From NCBI GenBank assembly GCA_039809865.1, contig JBDHVW010000002.1, positions 1 through 64,000 of the forward strand: a stretch of DNA of 64,000 bases. The letters are read 5' to 3'. This stretch comes from QWHO01 sp039809865. GTDB taxonomy: Bacteria > Vulcanimicrobiota > Xenobia > Xenobiales > QWHO01. Position numbers and translations under genes: made by a program. The notes below the pieces were generated by a model, which searched no databases, was not told the DNA's origin, and saw nothing but the letters and a program-made list of their open reading frames with translations. Below, one piece after another: positions 8,165 through 16,160 of the stretch (within the stretch, counting starts at the first letter, position 1; the number at the start of each line of letters is the position of its first letter).

Positions 8165-9442
8165 ATGGATAAATTCAAGAACTGGTTCAAGAAGAAAGAC
8201 CCCAAGCTCGAGGAGGCCATGGAGGCCTTCGAGGAGGCGGTCGAGCAGCAGCACACGCTGCCCCAGGCCGCCGCCGTGCCCCCGGCGCTGGAGCAAGCCC
8301 AGCAGGCGGTGGCCGCCGGGCCGGTCGCCGAATCGGAGCCCGTCGCGGAGCAGCCTGCAGCCGACGAGGCCCCCTCCGGCGACGAGCCGCCGGCGCCCGC
8401 CAAGGGCAAGAACATCTTCCAGAAGGCCTGGGACAAGACGGTCCAGATCGCCCTCACGCCGGTCGACCCGTTCTTCATCAAGATGGCTCAGGGTCTGGAC
8501 AAGACCCGCAAGAACCTGGTCGGCGGCGTGCTGGGCGTCTTCAACCTGCACAAGAAGATCGACGAGGAGTTCTGGGACGAGCTGCACGACATCCTGATCA
8601 CGTCCGATCTCGGCCCGGTGACGACCGAGCGCATCATCGACAGCCTGCGCGGCATCGTCAAGAAGAAAAAGCTCACCGAGCCCCCGCAGCTGGTGGGCGA
8701 GCTCAAGCAGGTCATCGGGGAGATCCTCAAGACCAACGCCGAGGAGGCCGGCATCCCGGCCGCGTCGCGCGAGCTCAACGTCAAGCAGGGGCGCGTCAAC
8801 GTCATCTTCATGGTCGGCGTCAACGGCACCGGCAAGACGACGACCACCGCCAAGCTGGCCAACCTCTTCAAGCAGCAGGGCCTGAAGGTGATGCTGGTGG
8901 CCGCCGACACGTTCCGCGCGGCCGCCATCGACCAGCTCCAGGTGTGGGGCGACCGGCTCGAGCTGGAGGTCATGAAGCACAAAGAGGGATCCGACCCCGC
9001 TGCCGTGCTGTTCGACGCGGTCAGCGCCGCCAAGGCCCGCAAGGTCGACCTGTTGCTGGTGGATACCGCCGGGCGCCTGCACTCCAAGAGCAACCTGATG
9101 GAGGAGCTCAAGAAAATGCGCCGCGTGCTGCAGCGCGAGATCGAGGACGCGCCCCACGAGACGCTGCTGGTGCTCGACGCCACCACCGGCCAGAACGCCC
9201 TGCTGCAGGCGCGCGAGTTCATGCAGGCGGTCGAGGTCACCGGCCTGGCCCTGTGCAAGCTGGACGGCACCGCCAAAGGTGGCATCGTGGTGTCGATCGC
9301 CCAGGAGTTCCAGCTGCCGGTCAAGCTGATCGGGGTGGGGGAGGGCATCGAAGATCTGCAGCCTTTCGTCCCCGAGGTCTTCCTGGAGGCGCTGTTCGCC
9401 GAGGAAGAGCCCGCCGCCGCCGATGCCAGTCCGGCCGGCTGA
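8165..9442 (+). CDS. ftsY: Signal recognition particle receptor FtsY
   Basis: A 425-residue SRP receptor GTPase that docks ribosome-SRP complexes at the inner membrane for co-translational insertion. An acidic, Glu/Ala/Pro-rich A domain (first 90 or so residues) precedes the N domain. The G domain has G1 GVNGTGKTTTTAKLA near residue 219, then DTFRAAAIDQL, DTAGRLHSKSNLM, and CKLDGTAKGG. Length and motif order fit the family. AAGGAG at 8147-8152 supports the ATG at 8165 over an in-frame ATG at 8120 that would overlap the DUF5682 gene. It ends six bases before the convergent deacetylase gene. Confidence 0.96.
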   Translation: MDKFKNWFKKKDPKLEEAMEAFEEAVEQQHTLPQAAAVPPALEQAQQAVAAGPVAESEPVAEQPAADEAPSGDEPPAPAKGKNIFQKAWDKTVQIALTPVDPFFIKMAQGLDKTRKNLVGGVLGVFNLHKKIDEEFWDELHDILITSDLGPVTTERIIDSLRGIVKKKKLTEPPQLVGELKQVIGEILKTNAEEAGIPAASRELNVKQGRVNVIFMVGVNGTGKTTTTAKLANLFKQQGLKVMLVAADTFRAAAIDQLQVWGDRLELEVMKHKEGSDPAAVLFDAVSAAKARKVDLLLVDTAGRLHSKSNLMEELKKMRRVLQREIEDAPHETLLVLDATTGQNALLQAREFMQAVEVTGLALCKLDGTAKGGIVVSIAQEFQLPVKLIGVGEGIEDLQPFVPEVFLEALFAEEEPAAADASPAG

Positions 9443-9448
9443 CGAGGG

Positions 9449-10360
9449 CTAGCGGCTGATCCCGCTCGACTCCAGCGTTTTGGCGCGCTCCTCGGGCTTG
9501 AGCCGGGGGTTCAGGGGCAGCGGCTGCCCGGTGGCCTCGGCCAGCTGGCTCACGGTGACGAAGCGAAAACCTTTGGCTCGCAGCTCGGTGATCAAGCTCG
9601 GGAGCATCGCCACGGTATGCATCGAGCCGTTGTGGAAGAGCATCACGCCCTCGCGATTGCGGCCCCGGAAGCTGCCCTCGAGGAGCTTTTCCGAGTCTTG
9701 CACGTACCAGTCGCCGGCGTTCACGGTCTCGCCCACGACCGTGTAGCCCAGCTTCTGCACCTGGGCCATCAGCTCCGGCTCGAGGCTCCCGCCAGCGGGG
9801 CGGAAGAGGTGGGGGCGCGTGCCGCAAACTCTCGCCAGGGAGTCCTCGCAGCGCAGCACATCCTCGGGGAACTTGACCGGACCGAGCTCGTGGCCGCGCA
9901 GGTGCTGATCGGTATGGTTGGCCAGCTCGTGGCCGTCGCCCACGACCTCGCGCGCCAGCTCGGGAAACTCGCGCACCCGGTTGCCGTTGACGAAGAACGT
10001 GGCCCGCACCTGGTAGTGGCGCAGCACGTCCAGCAGGAGGGGAGTGTACATCGGGTAGGGCCCGTCATCGAACGTGAGCGCCACCAGGCGCAGGCGGCGC
10101 GCCTCCGGATCCTCGCCCAGCATTTTGCGCACCATCGACAGTGGGGTGTTCATGACGGCCCGCAGCTCGCGCGCGCCCGGGGCGTCGGTGGGAAGGATCA
10201 GCGGAGAGAGCTGCAGGTTGTAGTAGCGCGGGCACACCTGCCACATGGTCAGGCCCACCACCGCCGCCAGCGCCGCCGCGAGCGCCCAGGAGCGCCTGCG
10301 GGGGCGCCTCCGGGCAGGGGACCGGCCTGGGAAGACCGAAATTCTCTCTTCTGAGTCCAT
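9449..10360 (-). CDS. Membrane-anchored polysaccharide deacetylase (NodB domain)
   Basis: About 303 residues. A basic N-terminus and one hydrophobic segment (SWALAAALAAVVGLTMW) make a signal anchor. The NodB/CE4 domain carries motif 1 TFDDGPYP, motif 2 ELANHTDQH (HxxxH-type metal ligands), motif 3 FRPAGGS, motif 4 GDWYVQD and motif 5 LFHNGS. It should remove N-acetyl (or O-acetyl) groups from a cell-wall or surface polysaccharide outside the inner membrane; the substrate is not readable. An in-frame GTG at 10378 is an alternative start with no better ribosome site. It is transcribed divergently from the gene at 10523. Confidence 0.9.
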   Translation of the reverse strand: MDSEERISVFPGRSPARRRPRRRSWALAAALAAVVGLTMWQVCPRYYNLQLSPLILPTDAPGARELRAVMNTPLSMVRKMLGEDPEARRLRLVALTFDDGPYPMYTPLLLDVLRHYQVRATFFVNGNRVREFPELAREVVGDGHELANHTDQHLRGHELGPVKFPEDVLRCEDSLARVCGTRPHLFRPAGGSLEPELMAQVQKLGYTVVGETVNAGDWYVQDSEKLLEGSFRGRNREGVMLFHNGSMHTVAMLPSLITELRAKGFRFVTVSQLAEATGQPLPLNPRLKPEERAKTLESSGISR

Positions 10361-10407
10361 GGTGGCCCTACTATTCACCGAACACAGGTTCCGATTCCTG
10401 GGACCAC

Positions 10408-10449
10408 GGTTAACAAACGGGTAACAATAGTTTTACATGAGGTTTACAA
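10408..10449. promoter_or_regulatory. Cluster of four TTAACAA-like elements in a divergent intergenic region
   Basis: GGTTAACAA (10408), GGTAACAA (10420), GTTTTACAT (10430) and GGTTTACAA (10441) recur at about 10-12 bp, roughly one helical turn. They lie between the divergent deacetylase gene and the gene at 10523, where a shared operator would be expected. The motif may also be chance AT-richness. Confidence 0.35.
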
Positions 10450-10522
10450 GCCGACCCTAGTCGTCCGGGGCGTTGTCCGAGATAATAAAACCAATAGTGG
10501 CTCACTCAACAGGAGGATCTAG

Positions 10523-11281
10523 ATGGCATTAGGTGGCGCGGCAGCGGTTTTCATCTCTCAGCAGGCCAGCAAGGCGGGCGTAACCCCGGCGATCAATCGC
10601 CAGACGACCCCCACCAAAGAAAGCGAAACCAGTAAATCCGGCGCCCCCGCCAAAGAAGGCGAAGAAGCCGACAGTAGTTTTGGCGCTCTTTTCAACCGTG
10701 GACCCCAGCACGACCCGACGGTCCAGGAGCGCCCCGAGCGTCAGGCCAAGCTGCGCGAGCAGCGCGTTCAGACCCCCAAGTCCGAGGTCAAGTCGGGCGA
10801 AACTCAGAACCGCACCACCCGCACGGCCGAAGAGGGCGCCTCCCCCGAGGGCAGCGCCAAGCTCGCCAAAGAGAACAAGATCGTCAGCCTGTGGGGCCGC
10901 GACACCCGCTGGATCACGCAGACCAAATTCGACAGCAACCAGGCCAGCCAGAACAAGCTGTCCGACATGGGCCAGCGCCGGATGCAGGCCTTCTACATCA
11001 ACCGCCTGGTGGGCGACAACTTCCAGCAGCATACCGGTGGTAAGGCCGACGAGCCCTACAGCCGCGCCCAGTATCGCCAGATCCTCGGAGCCCTGAGCAC
11101 CGTGGTCGGCAGCGGCGGACAGACCACCAAGAGCACCAAGAACGACGGCAGCCGCTCCAGCGAGCCCAACACGGCCGCTTCGCTGGGTCGCAAGATGAAC
11201 GACGCCAATCTCGTTCAGCGCATTTTCGAGCCCCCGGCTCCGCCTCCCGCGGATTACGAGCCGCTAGAGCTTGTAGCGTAG
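10523..11281 (+). CDS. Unknown, largely disordered protein
   Basis: A 252-residue protein with an AGGAGG site ahead of its ATG. The first ten or so residues are hydrophobic (ALGGAAAVFIS). Residues 25-120 are rich in Lys, Glu, Thr, Ser and Pro and are probably disordered. A compact segment follows (residues about 125-190, SLWGRDTRWITQTKFDSNQ, then RRMQAFYINRLVGDNF), and the tail ends in a proline-rich run. I recognise no family. It is a single-gene unit, bounded by the divergent deacetylase upstream and a terminator downstream. Confidence 0.7.
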   Translation: MALGGAAAVFISQQASKAGVTPAINRQTTPTKESETSKSGAPAKEGEEADSSFGALFNRGPQHDPTVQERPERQAKLREQRVQTPKSEVKSGETQNRTTRTAEEGASPEGSAKLAKENKIVSLWGRDTRWITQTKFDSNQASQNKLSDMGQRRMQAFYINRLVGDNFQQHTGGKADEPYSRAQYRQILGALSTVVGSGGQTTKSTKNDGSRSSEPNTAASLGRKMNDANLVQRIFEPPAPPPADYEPLELVA

Positions 11282-11307
11282 GCACGAGCTTCCCTCTAAG
11301 AACCCCA

Positions 11308-11336
11308 AAAGGGCCCCGAAAGGGGCCTTTCGGTTT
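11308..11336 (+). terminator. Rho-independent terminator with GAAA tetraloop
   Basis: A stem of about nine base pairs (AAGGGCCCC with GGGGCCTTT, one G-U pair) closes around a stable GAAA loop, followed by a short T-rich stretch. It ends the transcript of the gene at 10523-11281. Confidence 0.75.
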
Positions 11337-11383
11337 CCCGGCGGAAGGACTCGATTTTCTTTCCGTCCAAGTACGCCCGGCCC

Positions 11384-12721
11384 ATGAGCGAACGATACCT
11401 CCTCACCCATGCCACGGTCGTCACGCTGGGAGCGGACAACCAGGTTCTTCCCGACCACGCCGTTCTGGTCGAAGGCGATCGCATCGGCGCGATCGGCCCC
11501 AGCGCCTCGCTCGAGAGCTCGCACGCCGCGCTCGAGAAGACCGACCTCAAGGGCATGGTGCTCATGCCCGGCAACATCAACTGCCACGATCACCTCTACA
11601 GCGCGCTGGCCCGGGGCATCGCGATGACGGGCGAGCCACCCCAGAACTTCGTGCAGATCCTCGAGCGGCTGTGGTGGCGCCTGGACTACGCGCTGAACGA
11701 GCACGACGTGCATTTCAGCGCGCTGCTCGGCTTCGTCGAGGCGGTCAAGCGTGGCACCACCACCATTATCGACCATCACGCCAGCCCCAGCTTCATCGAG
11801 GGCAGCCTCGACTCGATGGCCGACGCGGCCGCCAGGGTAGGCCTGCGCACGTGCCTCTGCTACGAGGTCACCGACCGCAACGGCGAGGAGGGGGCCGAGC
11901 GCGGCATCCTGGAGAACGTCCGGTTCCTCGAGCGTTGCGCCCGCGAGAACAATCCGCTGCTCAAAGCCGCCTTCGGACTGCACGCGTCGTTCACGGTCAA
12001 CCCGCTGACGTTGGGCCGCTGCGTTGAGAACGCCCCCGCGGGCAGCTTCTTCCACGTGCACGTGGCCGAAGATTTCGCCGACGTGTCGCACTCCCACGAG
12101 AACTACAAGAAACCCCCGCTGCAGCGCCTGCTGGACGAGGGGCTGAAAGGCTTCCCGGTGCTGGCGGCCCACTGCATCCACCTGGAAGACGCGGAGTACC
12201 GGCTGCTCGAGGAGCACGACATCACCGTGCTGCACAATCCCGAGTCGAACATGAACAACGCCGTGGGCGTGGCCCAGGTGCACCGCATCCTGAGCGGCGG
12301 CGGCACCGTTTGCCTGGGCACCGACGGCATGACCCAGGACCTGTTCCAGGGTATCGGCGTGCTGCCCCTGACGCACCGCCAGAAGGCCCAGCATCCCCAG
12401 TCGTTCGGCTGGGACAGCGTCTATCAGATCGCCTTCCGCAACAACCCGGCTCTGGCCGAGCGTTTCTTCGGGCGCAAGCTGGGCGTGATCGAGGTGGGAG
12501 CGGCGGCCGACCTGATCGCGCTGGACTACCTGGCCCCCACGCCCCTGACGGGTGGCAACTTCCTGGGCCACCTGTTGTTCGGCCTGGGACGCGCCCCGGT
12601 CGACACCACGATCGTGGGGGGCAAAGTGGTGGTGCGGCAAGGGCGCGTGCTGGGGGTGGACGAAGAAGCTTTGGCGGCGCGTTGCCGCGAGTTGGCTGAG
12701 TCCCTGTGGGCTCGTTGGTAA
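11384..12721 (+). CDS. ssnA: SsnA-type aminohydrolase (amidohydrolase superfamily)
   Basis: A 445-residue metal-dependent hydrolase. It has the metal-binding NCHDHLYSALARG near residue 65 (HxH), TIIDHHASPSFIEGSLDS, GLHASFTVN, FHVHVAEDFADV, AHCIHLEDAEY, VLHNPESNMNNAVG and CLGTDGMTQDL (the metal-binding aspartate). The IDHHASP, NPESNMNNAVG and GTDGM segments are typical of SsnA, which clusters with selenium-dependent purine hydroxylases in enterics. The probable role is deamination or ring opening of a purine-like compound; the substrate is not proven. glyA follows 20 bp downstream and arcC lies two genes further, which fits purine or one-carbon catabolism. Confidence 0.85.
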   Translation: MSERYLLTHATVVTLGADNQVLPDHAVLVEGDRIGAIGPSASLESSHAALEKTDLKGMVLMPGNINCHDHLYSALARGIAMTGEPPQNFVQILERLWWRLDYALNEHDVHFSALLGFVEAVKRGTTTIIDHHASPSFIEGSLDSMADAAARVGLRTCLCYEVTDRNGEEGAERGILENVRFLERCARENNPLLKAAFGLHASFTVNPLTLGRCVENAPAGSFFHVHVAEDFADVSHSHENYKKPPLQRLLDEGLKGFPVLAAHCIHLEDAEYRLLEEHDITVLHNPESNMNNAVGVAQVHRILSGGGTVCLGTDGMTQDLFQGIGVLPLTHRQKAQHPQSFGWDSVYQIAFRNNPALAERFFGRKLGVIEVGAAADLIALDYLAPTPLTGGNFLGHLLFGLGRAPVDTTIVGGKVVVRQGRVLGVDEEALAARCRELAESLWARW

Positions 12722-12741
12722 GAAAGGTGGCGTTTTAAGAC

Positions 12742-14046
12742 ATGATGGAGCACTTGTGGAGAACCGACCCCGAGATCGCGCGCGCCGTGCTGAGCGAGAC
12801 GCAGCGCCAGGCGACCACGCTGGAGATGATCGCCTCGGAGAACTTCGTGAGTGAAGCCGTGCTGGAGGCCATCGGGAGCGTGCTGACCAACAAGTACGCC
12901 GAAGGCTACCCGGGCAAGCGTTACTACGGCGGCTGCGAGTTCGTGGACATTTGCGAGGACCTGGCCCGCCGGCGCGCCTGCGAGCTGTTCGGGGCCGACC
13001 ACGCCAACGTGCAGCCCCACTCGGGCTCGAGCGCCAACATCGCCGCCTACTACGCCATGATGGAGCACGGCGACACGCTGATGGGCATGTCGCTGGCTCA
13101 CGGCGGCCACCTGACGCACGGGCACAAGGTCAACTTCTCCGGCTCGCACTTCAAGATCGTCCAGTACGAGCTGAATCCCGAGACCGAGCGGATCGACTAC
13201 GACCAGGTGCGCAAGCTGGCCCGCGAGCATAAGCCCAAGGTGCTGCTGGCGGGGTGGAGCGCCTATTCGCGCCACATCGACTTCAAGATCTTTCGCGAGG
13301 TCGCCGATGAGGTGGGCGCGTTCTTCATGGTCGACATGGCCCACTTCGCCGGGCTGGTGGTCGCGGGGCTGTATCCCAATCCGGTGGAGCACGCCCACAT
13401 CGTTACCTCCACGACTCACAAGACGCTGCGCGGCCCGCGCGGCGGCATGATCCTGTGCCAGGAGAAAGTCATGCGGGCAGGCGAGGAGTGGCCTCTGGCC
13501 AAGAAGCTCGACTCGCGCATCTTCCCCGGCTACCAGGGCGGTCCGCTCGAGCACATCATCGCCGCCAAGGCGGTGGCTTTCAAGGAAGCCTCGACCGAGG
13601 AGTTCAAAGCCTACCAGCGCCAGATCGTCGCCAACGCGCGGGCGCTCGCCAAGCATCTGTCCGACGGCGGCCTGCGCATCGTCTCGGGCGGCACGGATAC
13701 GCATCTCATGCTGGTCGACGTTACTCCGCTGGGCCTGACGGGAACGTCGGCCGAGCATGCGCTCGAGGCAGCCGGCATCACGGCGAACAAAAATGCAATT
13801 CCGTTCGACAAAAACCCGCCGGCAGTGGCCAGCGGCATCCGACTGGGAACTCCTGCTCTGACCACACGAGGATTGAAGGAACCTCAAATGGAACAGATCG
13901 CGGAATGGATCCTGGAGGTCCTCAAAGCACCTGAAGACGAAGCCAGGGGGCGCGATATTCGCGGGAAAGTCTTGCGCATGTGCGAGGAATTCCCGCTCTA
14001 TCGTGATCGCCTGGCGCGCAGCCGGGAAGCGGGAGTGACGGCGTGA
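12742..14046 (+). CDS. glyA: Serine hydroxymethyltransferase
   Basis: A 434-residue PLP enzyme interconverting serine plus tetrahydrofolate with glycine plus methylene-tetrahydrofolate. Landmarks are EMIASENFVSEAVLEAIGS, NKYAEGYPGKRYYGGCEFVD, NVQPHSGSSAN, HGGHLTHGHKVNFSG, VDMAHFAGLVVAGLYPNP, and the PLP lysine in STTHKTLRGPRGG. The length is normal. Two adjacent ATG codons (12742 and 12745) are possible starts. It is preceded at 20 bp by ssnA, and its TGA overlaps the GTG of the next gene, so translational coupling is likely. It may serve both housekeeping one-carbon supply and glycine use in this cluster. Confidence 0.97.
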   Translation: MMEHLWRTDPEIARAVLSETQRQATTLEMIASENFVSEAVLEAIGSVLTNKYAEGYPGKRYYGGCEFVDICEDLARRRACELFGADHANVQPHSGSSANIAAYYAMMEHGDTLMGMSLAHGGHLTHGHKVNFSGSHFKIVQYELNPETERIDYDQVRKLAREHKPKVLLAGWSAYSRHIDFKIFREVADEVGAFFMVDMAHFAGLVVAGLYPNPVEHAHIVTSTTHKTLRGPRGGMILCQEKVMRAGEEWPLAKKLDSRIFPGYQGGPLEHIIAAKAVAFKEASTEEFKAYQRQIVANARALAKHLSDGGLRIVSGGTDTHLMLVDVTPLGLTGTSAEHALEAAGITANKNAIPFDKNPPAVASGIRLGTPALTTRGLKEPQMEQIAEWILEVLKAPEDEARGRDIRGKVLRMCEEFPLYRDRLARSREAGVTA

Positions 14047-15164
14047 GCGAAAAACCGGAAGAGGGCAAGGACGAAGAGTCCGACGGGGTAAACTGGGTGG
14101 ACGAAGAGGGGGAGGACGACGAGTCCGAGGACTCTTCCGAAGCTTCCACCGAGGACTCGGCCGGCGAGAAAGCCCCCGAGGATTCTCTCGAGGACATCCC
14201 CTCCGAAGATTCGGGCGAGGATGGGCCGGTCTCCGACGAGGAGGTCGCCCGCATCCTGGAGTCGTCCGATCTGACCGAGGTCGACCTGGAGACGATCCAG
14301 CCCGACCCCGAGGTGGAGAAATTGCTGGCGCCCCAGCCCCAGACGCCCCTGCCGGATGATCCGCTGGCGGCCGAGACCGACGAGGCGAAACTCCCGGCCA
14401 AGCCCAGCGACAACCTCGAGCTGTTCGAGCCCTCCGAGGAGCCGCACACCGGGCCCGAGCGCCGTCGCGGCGAGCGCAAGATCTCCAAGCTCAACAAGCT
14501 GCTGACCGGTCAGGTCGATCTCGGCGAGGGCGACCAGATGGTCTACCTCTACCTGGTCGACCTCTCCGAGGGCGGCCTGCGCGTCAATGTCGACCAGAAC
14601 TTCCCCGAGAACCAGCAGTTCCGCATGAAGCTCACGCTGGACTCGTTCGGGCCAGAGCTGGGCCAGAGCGGGGTGCTCGACCTGCCCGTCCAGGTGGTCT
14701 GGCAGAAGCGACTGGTGGGCGGAATGACCGTCGCCGGCCTGAAGTTCATGGACCCCTCCGAAGAAGTGCAGGAGTCGGTCAGACAGATCATGGAGCTCTT
14801 CTCGGTCGAGGGGAAACGGCGCCGTTTCCGCCTCAACCGCGTGCTGGGGGTGGGCATTGGCCTCGAGGAGAACACGCGCTGGCTCTATCCGCTGGCGCTG
14901 GACCTCTCGGTAGGCGGCATGCGTATCCGCACCGAGGAGAATCTCACCGTGGGCGACGAGCTCACGCTGAAGATCTTCCTCCAGTTCGACCTCCCGGTCG
15001 TGAACGTGAGCGCCAAAGTCGTCTGGAAGGAAGAGGTGCAGCCGAACCGCTTCCAGATCGGCCTGGAGTTCCAGAACGTCACCGAAGAGGTCGCCCGTCC
15101 CGTCCAGGAGTACATCGATCGCTGCCTGGCCGAAGAGATGGGCAAAGCCGCCGCGCGCCACTAA
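14043..15164 (+). CDS. Tandem double PilZ-domain protein with acidic N-terminal arm
   Basis: A 373-residue protein. Residues 1-135 are extremely acidic and Ser-rich (DEEGEDDESEDSSEAS), surely disordered. Two PilZ domains follow. The first has ERRRGERK then YLVDLSEGGLRV, and the second RRRFRLNR then ALDLSVGGMRI. These match the RxxxR and DxSxxG c-di-GMP-binding motifs. It should therefore read c-di-GMP levels, but the output partner is unknown. The GTG start overlaps the glyA stop (GTGA), tying a signalling protein into a metabolic operon. arcC begins 18 bp downstream. Confidence 0.85.
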   Translation: MSEKPEEGKDEESDGVNWVDEEGEDDESEDSSEASTEDSAGEKAPEDSLEDIPSEDSGEDGPVSDEEVARILESSDLTEVDLETIQPDPEVEKLLAPQPQTPLPDDPLAAETDEAKLPAKPSDNLELFEPSEEPHTGPERRRGERKISKLNKLLTGQVDLGEGDQMVYLYLVDLSEGGLRVNVDQNFPENQQFRMKLTLDSFGPELGQSGVLDLPVQVVWQKRLVGGMTVAGLKFMDPSEEVQESVRQIMELFSVEGKRRRFRLNRVLGVGIGLEENTRWLYPLALDLSVGGMRIRTEENLTVGDELTLKIFLQFDLPVVNVSAKVVWKEEVQPNRFQIGLEFQNVTEEVARPVQEYIDRCLAEEMGKAAARH

Positions 15165-15182
15165 CCCCCCGAAGGAGCCCCC

Positions 15183-16124
15183 ATGCCAGGTATCGCCGTC
15201 GTTGCTGTCGGTGGGAATTCTCTCATCAAGGACAGCAAGCATCAGAGTATCCCCGATCAATACCTCGCGGTGGTCGAGACCGCCCGTCACATCGCCGACA
15301 TGGTTCAGGCTGGCTGGGAGGTCGTGGTGACCCACGGCAACGGCCCTCAGGTCGGGTTCATCCTGCTGCGCAGCGAGCTGGCGCGCGGCAAGGTGCACCC
15401 GGTGCCCCTGGATGTATGCGGCGCCGATACCCAGGGCGCCATCGGATACCACCTGCAGCAGGCGCTCCGCAACGTGTTCCTGGAGCGCGGAGTCGAGAAG
15501 CCGGCCATCACGCTGGTGACCCAGACGGTGGTGGATCCGGACGATCCGGCCTTCCAGAAGCCTTCCAAGCCGATCGGTCCCTTCATGACCGAGGAGGAGG
15601 CCCGCAAGCGCGAGCAAGAGGAAGGTTGGGCCGTGGTCGAGGACTCCGGACGCGGCTGGCGGCGCGTGGTCGCTTCTCCCAAGCCCAAGGAGATCGTGGA
15701 GCTGGATGCCGTGCGCAAGATGATCGATGCGGGCTATCTGGTCGTGGCCGTGGGCGGCGGCGGCATTCCCGTCGTGCCCGACGCCAGGGGCGCCCTGGAG
15801 GGAGTGGCCGCGGTCATCGATAAGGACCTGGCCTCGAGCCTCCTGGCGCAGCAGCTCGGAGCGGATCTGTTCGTCATCTCGACGGCGGTCGAAAAGGTCT
15901 GCCTGAAGTTCGGCACCCCCGAGCAAGAAGAGCTGAGCAACCTGACCCACGCCCAGGCCCGGCAGTACCTGGAAGAAGGGCACTTCAAGGCGGGCAGTAT
16001 GAAGCCCAAGGTCGAGGCCGTGCTGAGCTACCTCGAGCACGGCGGCAAGAAAGCGCTGATCACCAACCCGGAGAACCTTAAACGTGCTCTGAATGGTGAA
16101 ACGGGGACGCACTTCTCGGGCTGA
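15183..16124 (+). CDS. arcC: Carbamate kinase
   Basis: A 313-residue enzyme that converts carbamoyl phosphate and ADP to ATP, ammonia and carbon dioxide. Recognisable segments are VAVGGNSLIKD, THGNGPQVGFILLRSE, CGADTQGAIGYHLQQAL, VASPKPKEIVELDAVRKM, VAVGGGGIPVV, AVIDKDLASSLLAQQL and GSMKPKVEAVLSYL, all in the canonical ArcC order. AAGGAG precedes the ATG. There is no arginine deiminase or ornithine carbamoyltransferase beside it. With ssnA and glyA in the same run, the carbamoyl phosphate could come from purine or ureide breakdown rather than arginine; that source is inference. Confidence 0.95.
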   Translation: MPGIAVVAVGGNSLIKDSKHQSIPDQYLAVVETARHIADMVQAGWEVVVTHGNGPQVGFILLRSELARGKVHPVPLDVCGADTQGAIGYHLQQALRNVFLERGVEKPAITLVTQTVVDPDDPAFQKPSKPIGPFMTEEEARKREQEEGWAVVEDSGRGWRRVVASPKPKEIVELDAVRKMIDAGYLVVAVGGGGIPVVPDARGALEGVAAVIDKDLASSLLAQQLGADLFVISTAVEKVCLKFGTPEQEELSNLTHAQARQYLEEGHFKAGSMKPKVEAVLSYLEHGGKKALITNPENLKRALNGETGTHFSG

Positions 16125-16128
16125 TCTC

Positions 16129-16137
16129 TGGTATAAT
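16129..16137 (+). promoter_or_regulatory. Extended -10 promoter of the HD-GYP gene
   Basis: TGGTATAAT (16129-16137) is a perfect TATAAT with the upstream TGn extension. No good -35 is visible, as is common for extended -10 promoters. Transcription should begin near 16144, giving a short leader that carries GGGGGAG before the TTG at 16161. Confidence 0.7.
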
Positions 16138-16160
16138 GGGGGTCTCAGGGGGAGCGCAGA

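Noticed and set aside
4135..8481. Minus-strand open frame of about 1450 codons across the DUF5682 gene
   Set aside because: Arg/Gly/Gln-rich shadow with no domain; it contradicts well-supported plus-strand genes (DUF5682, ftsY).
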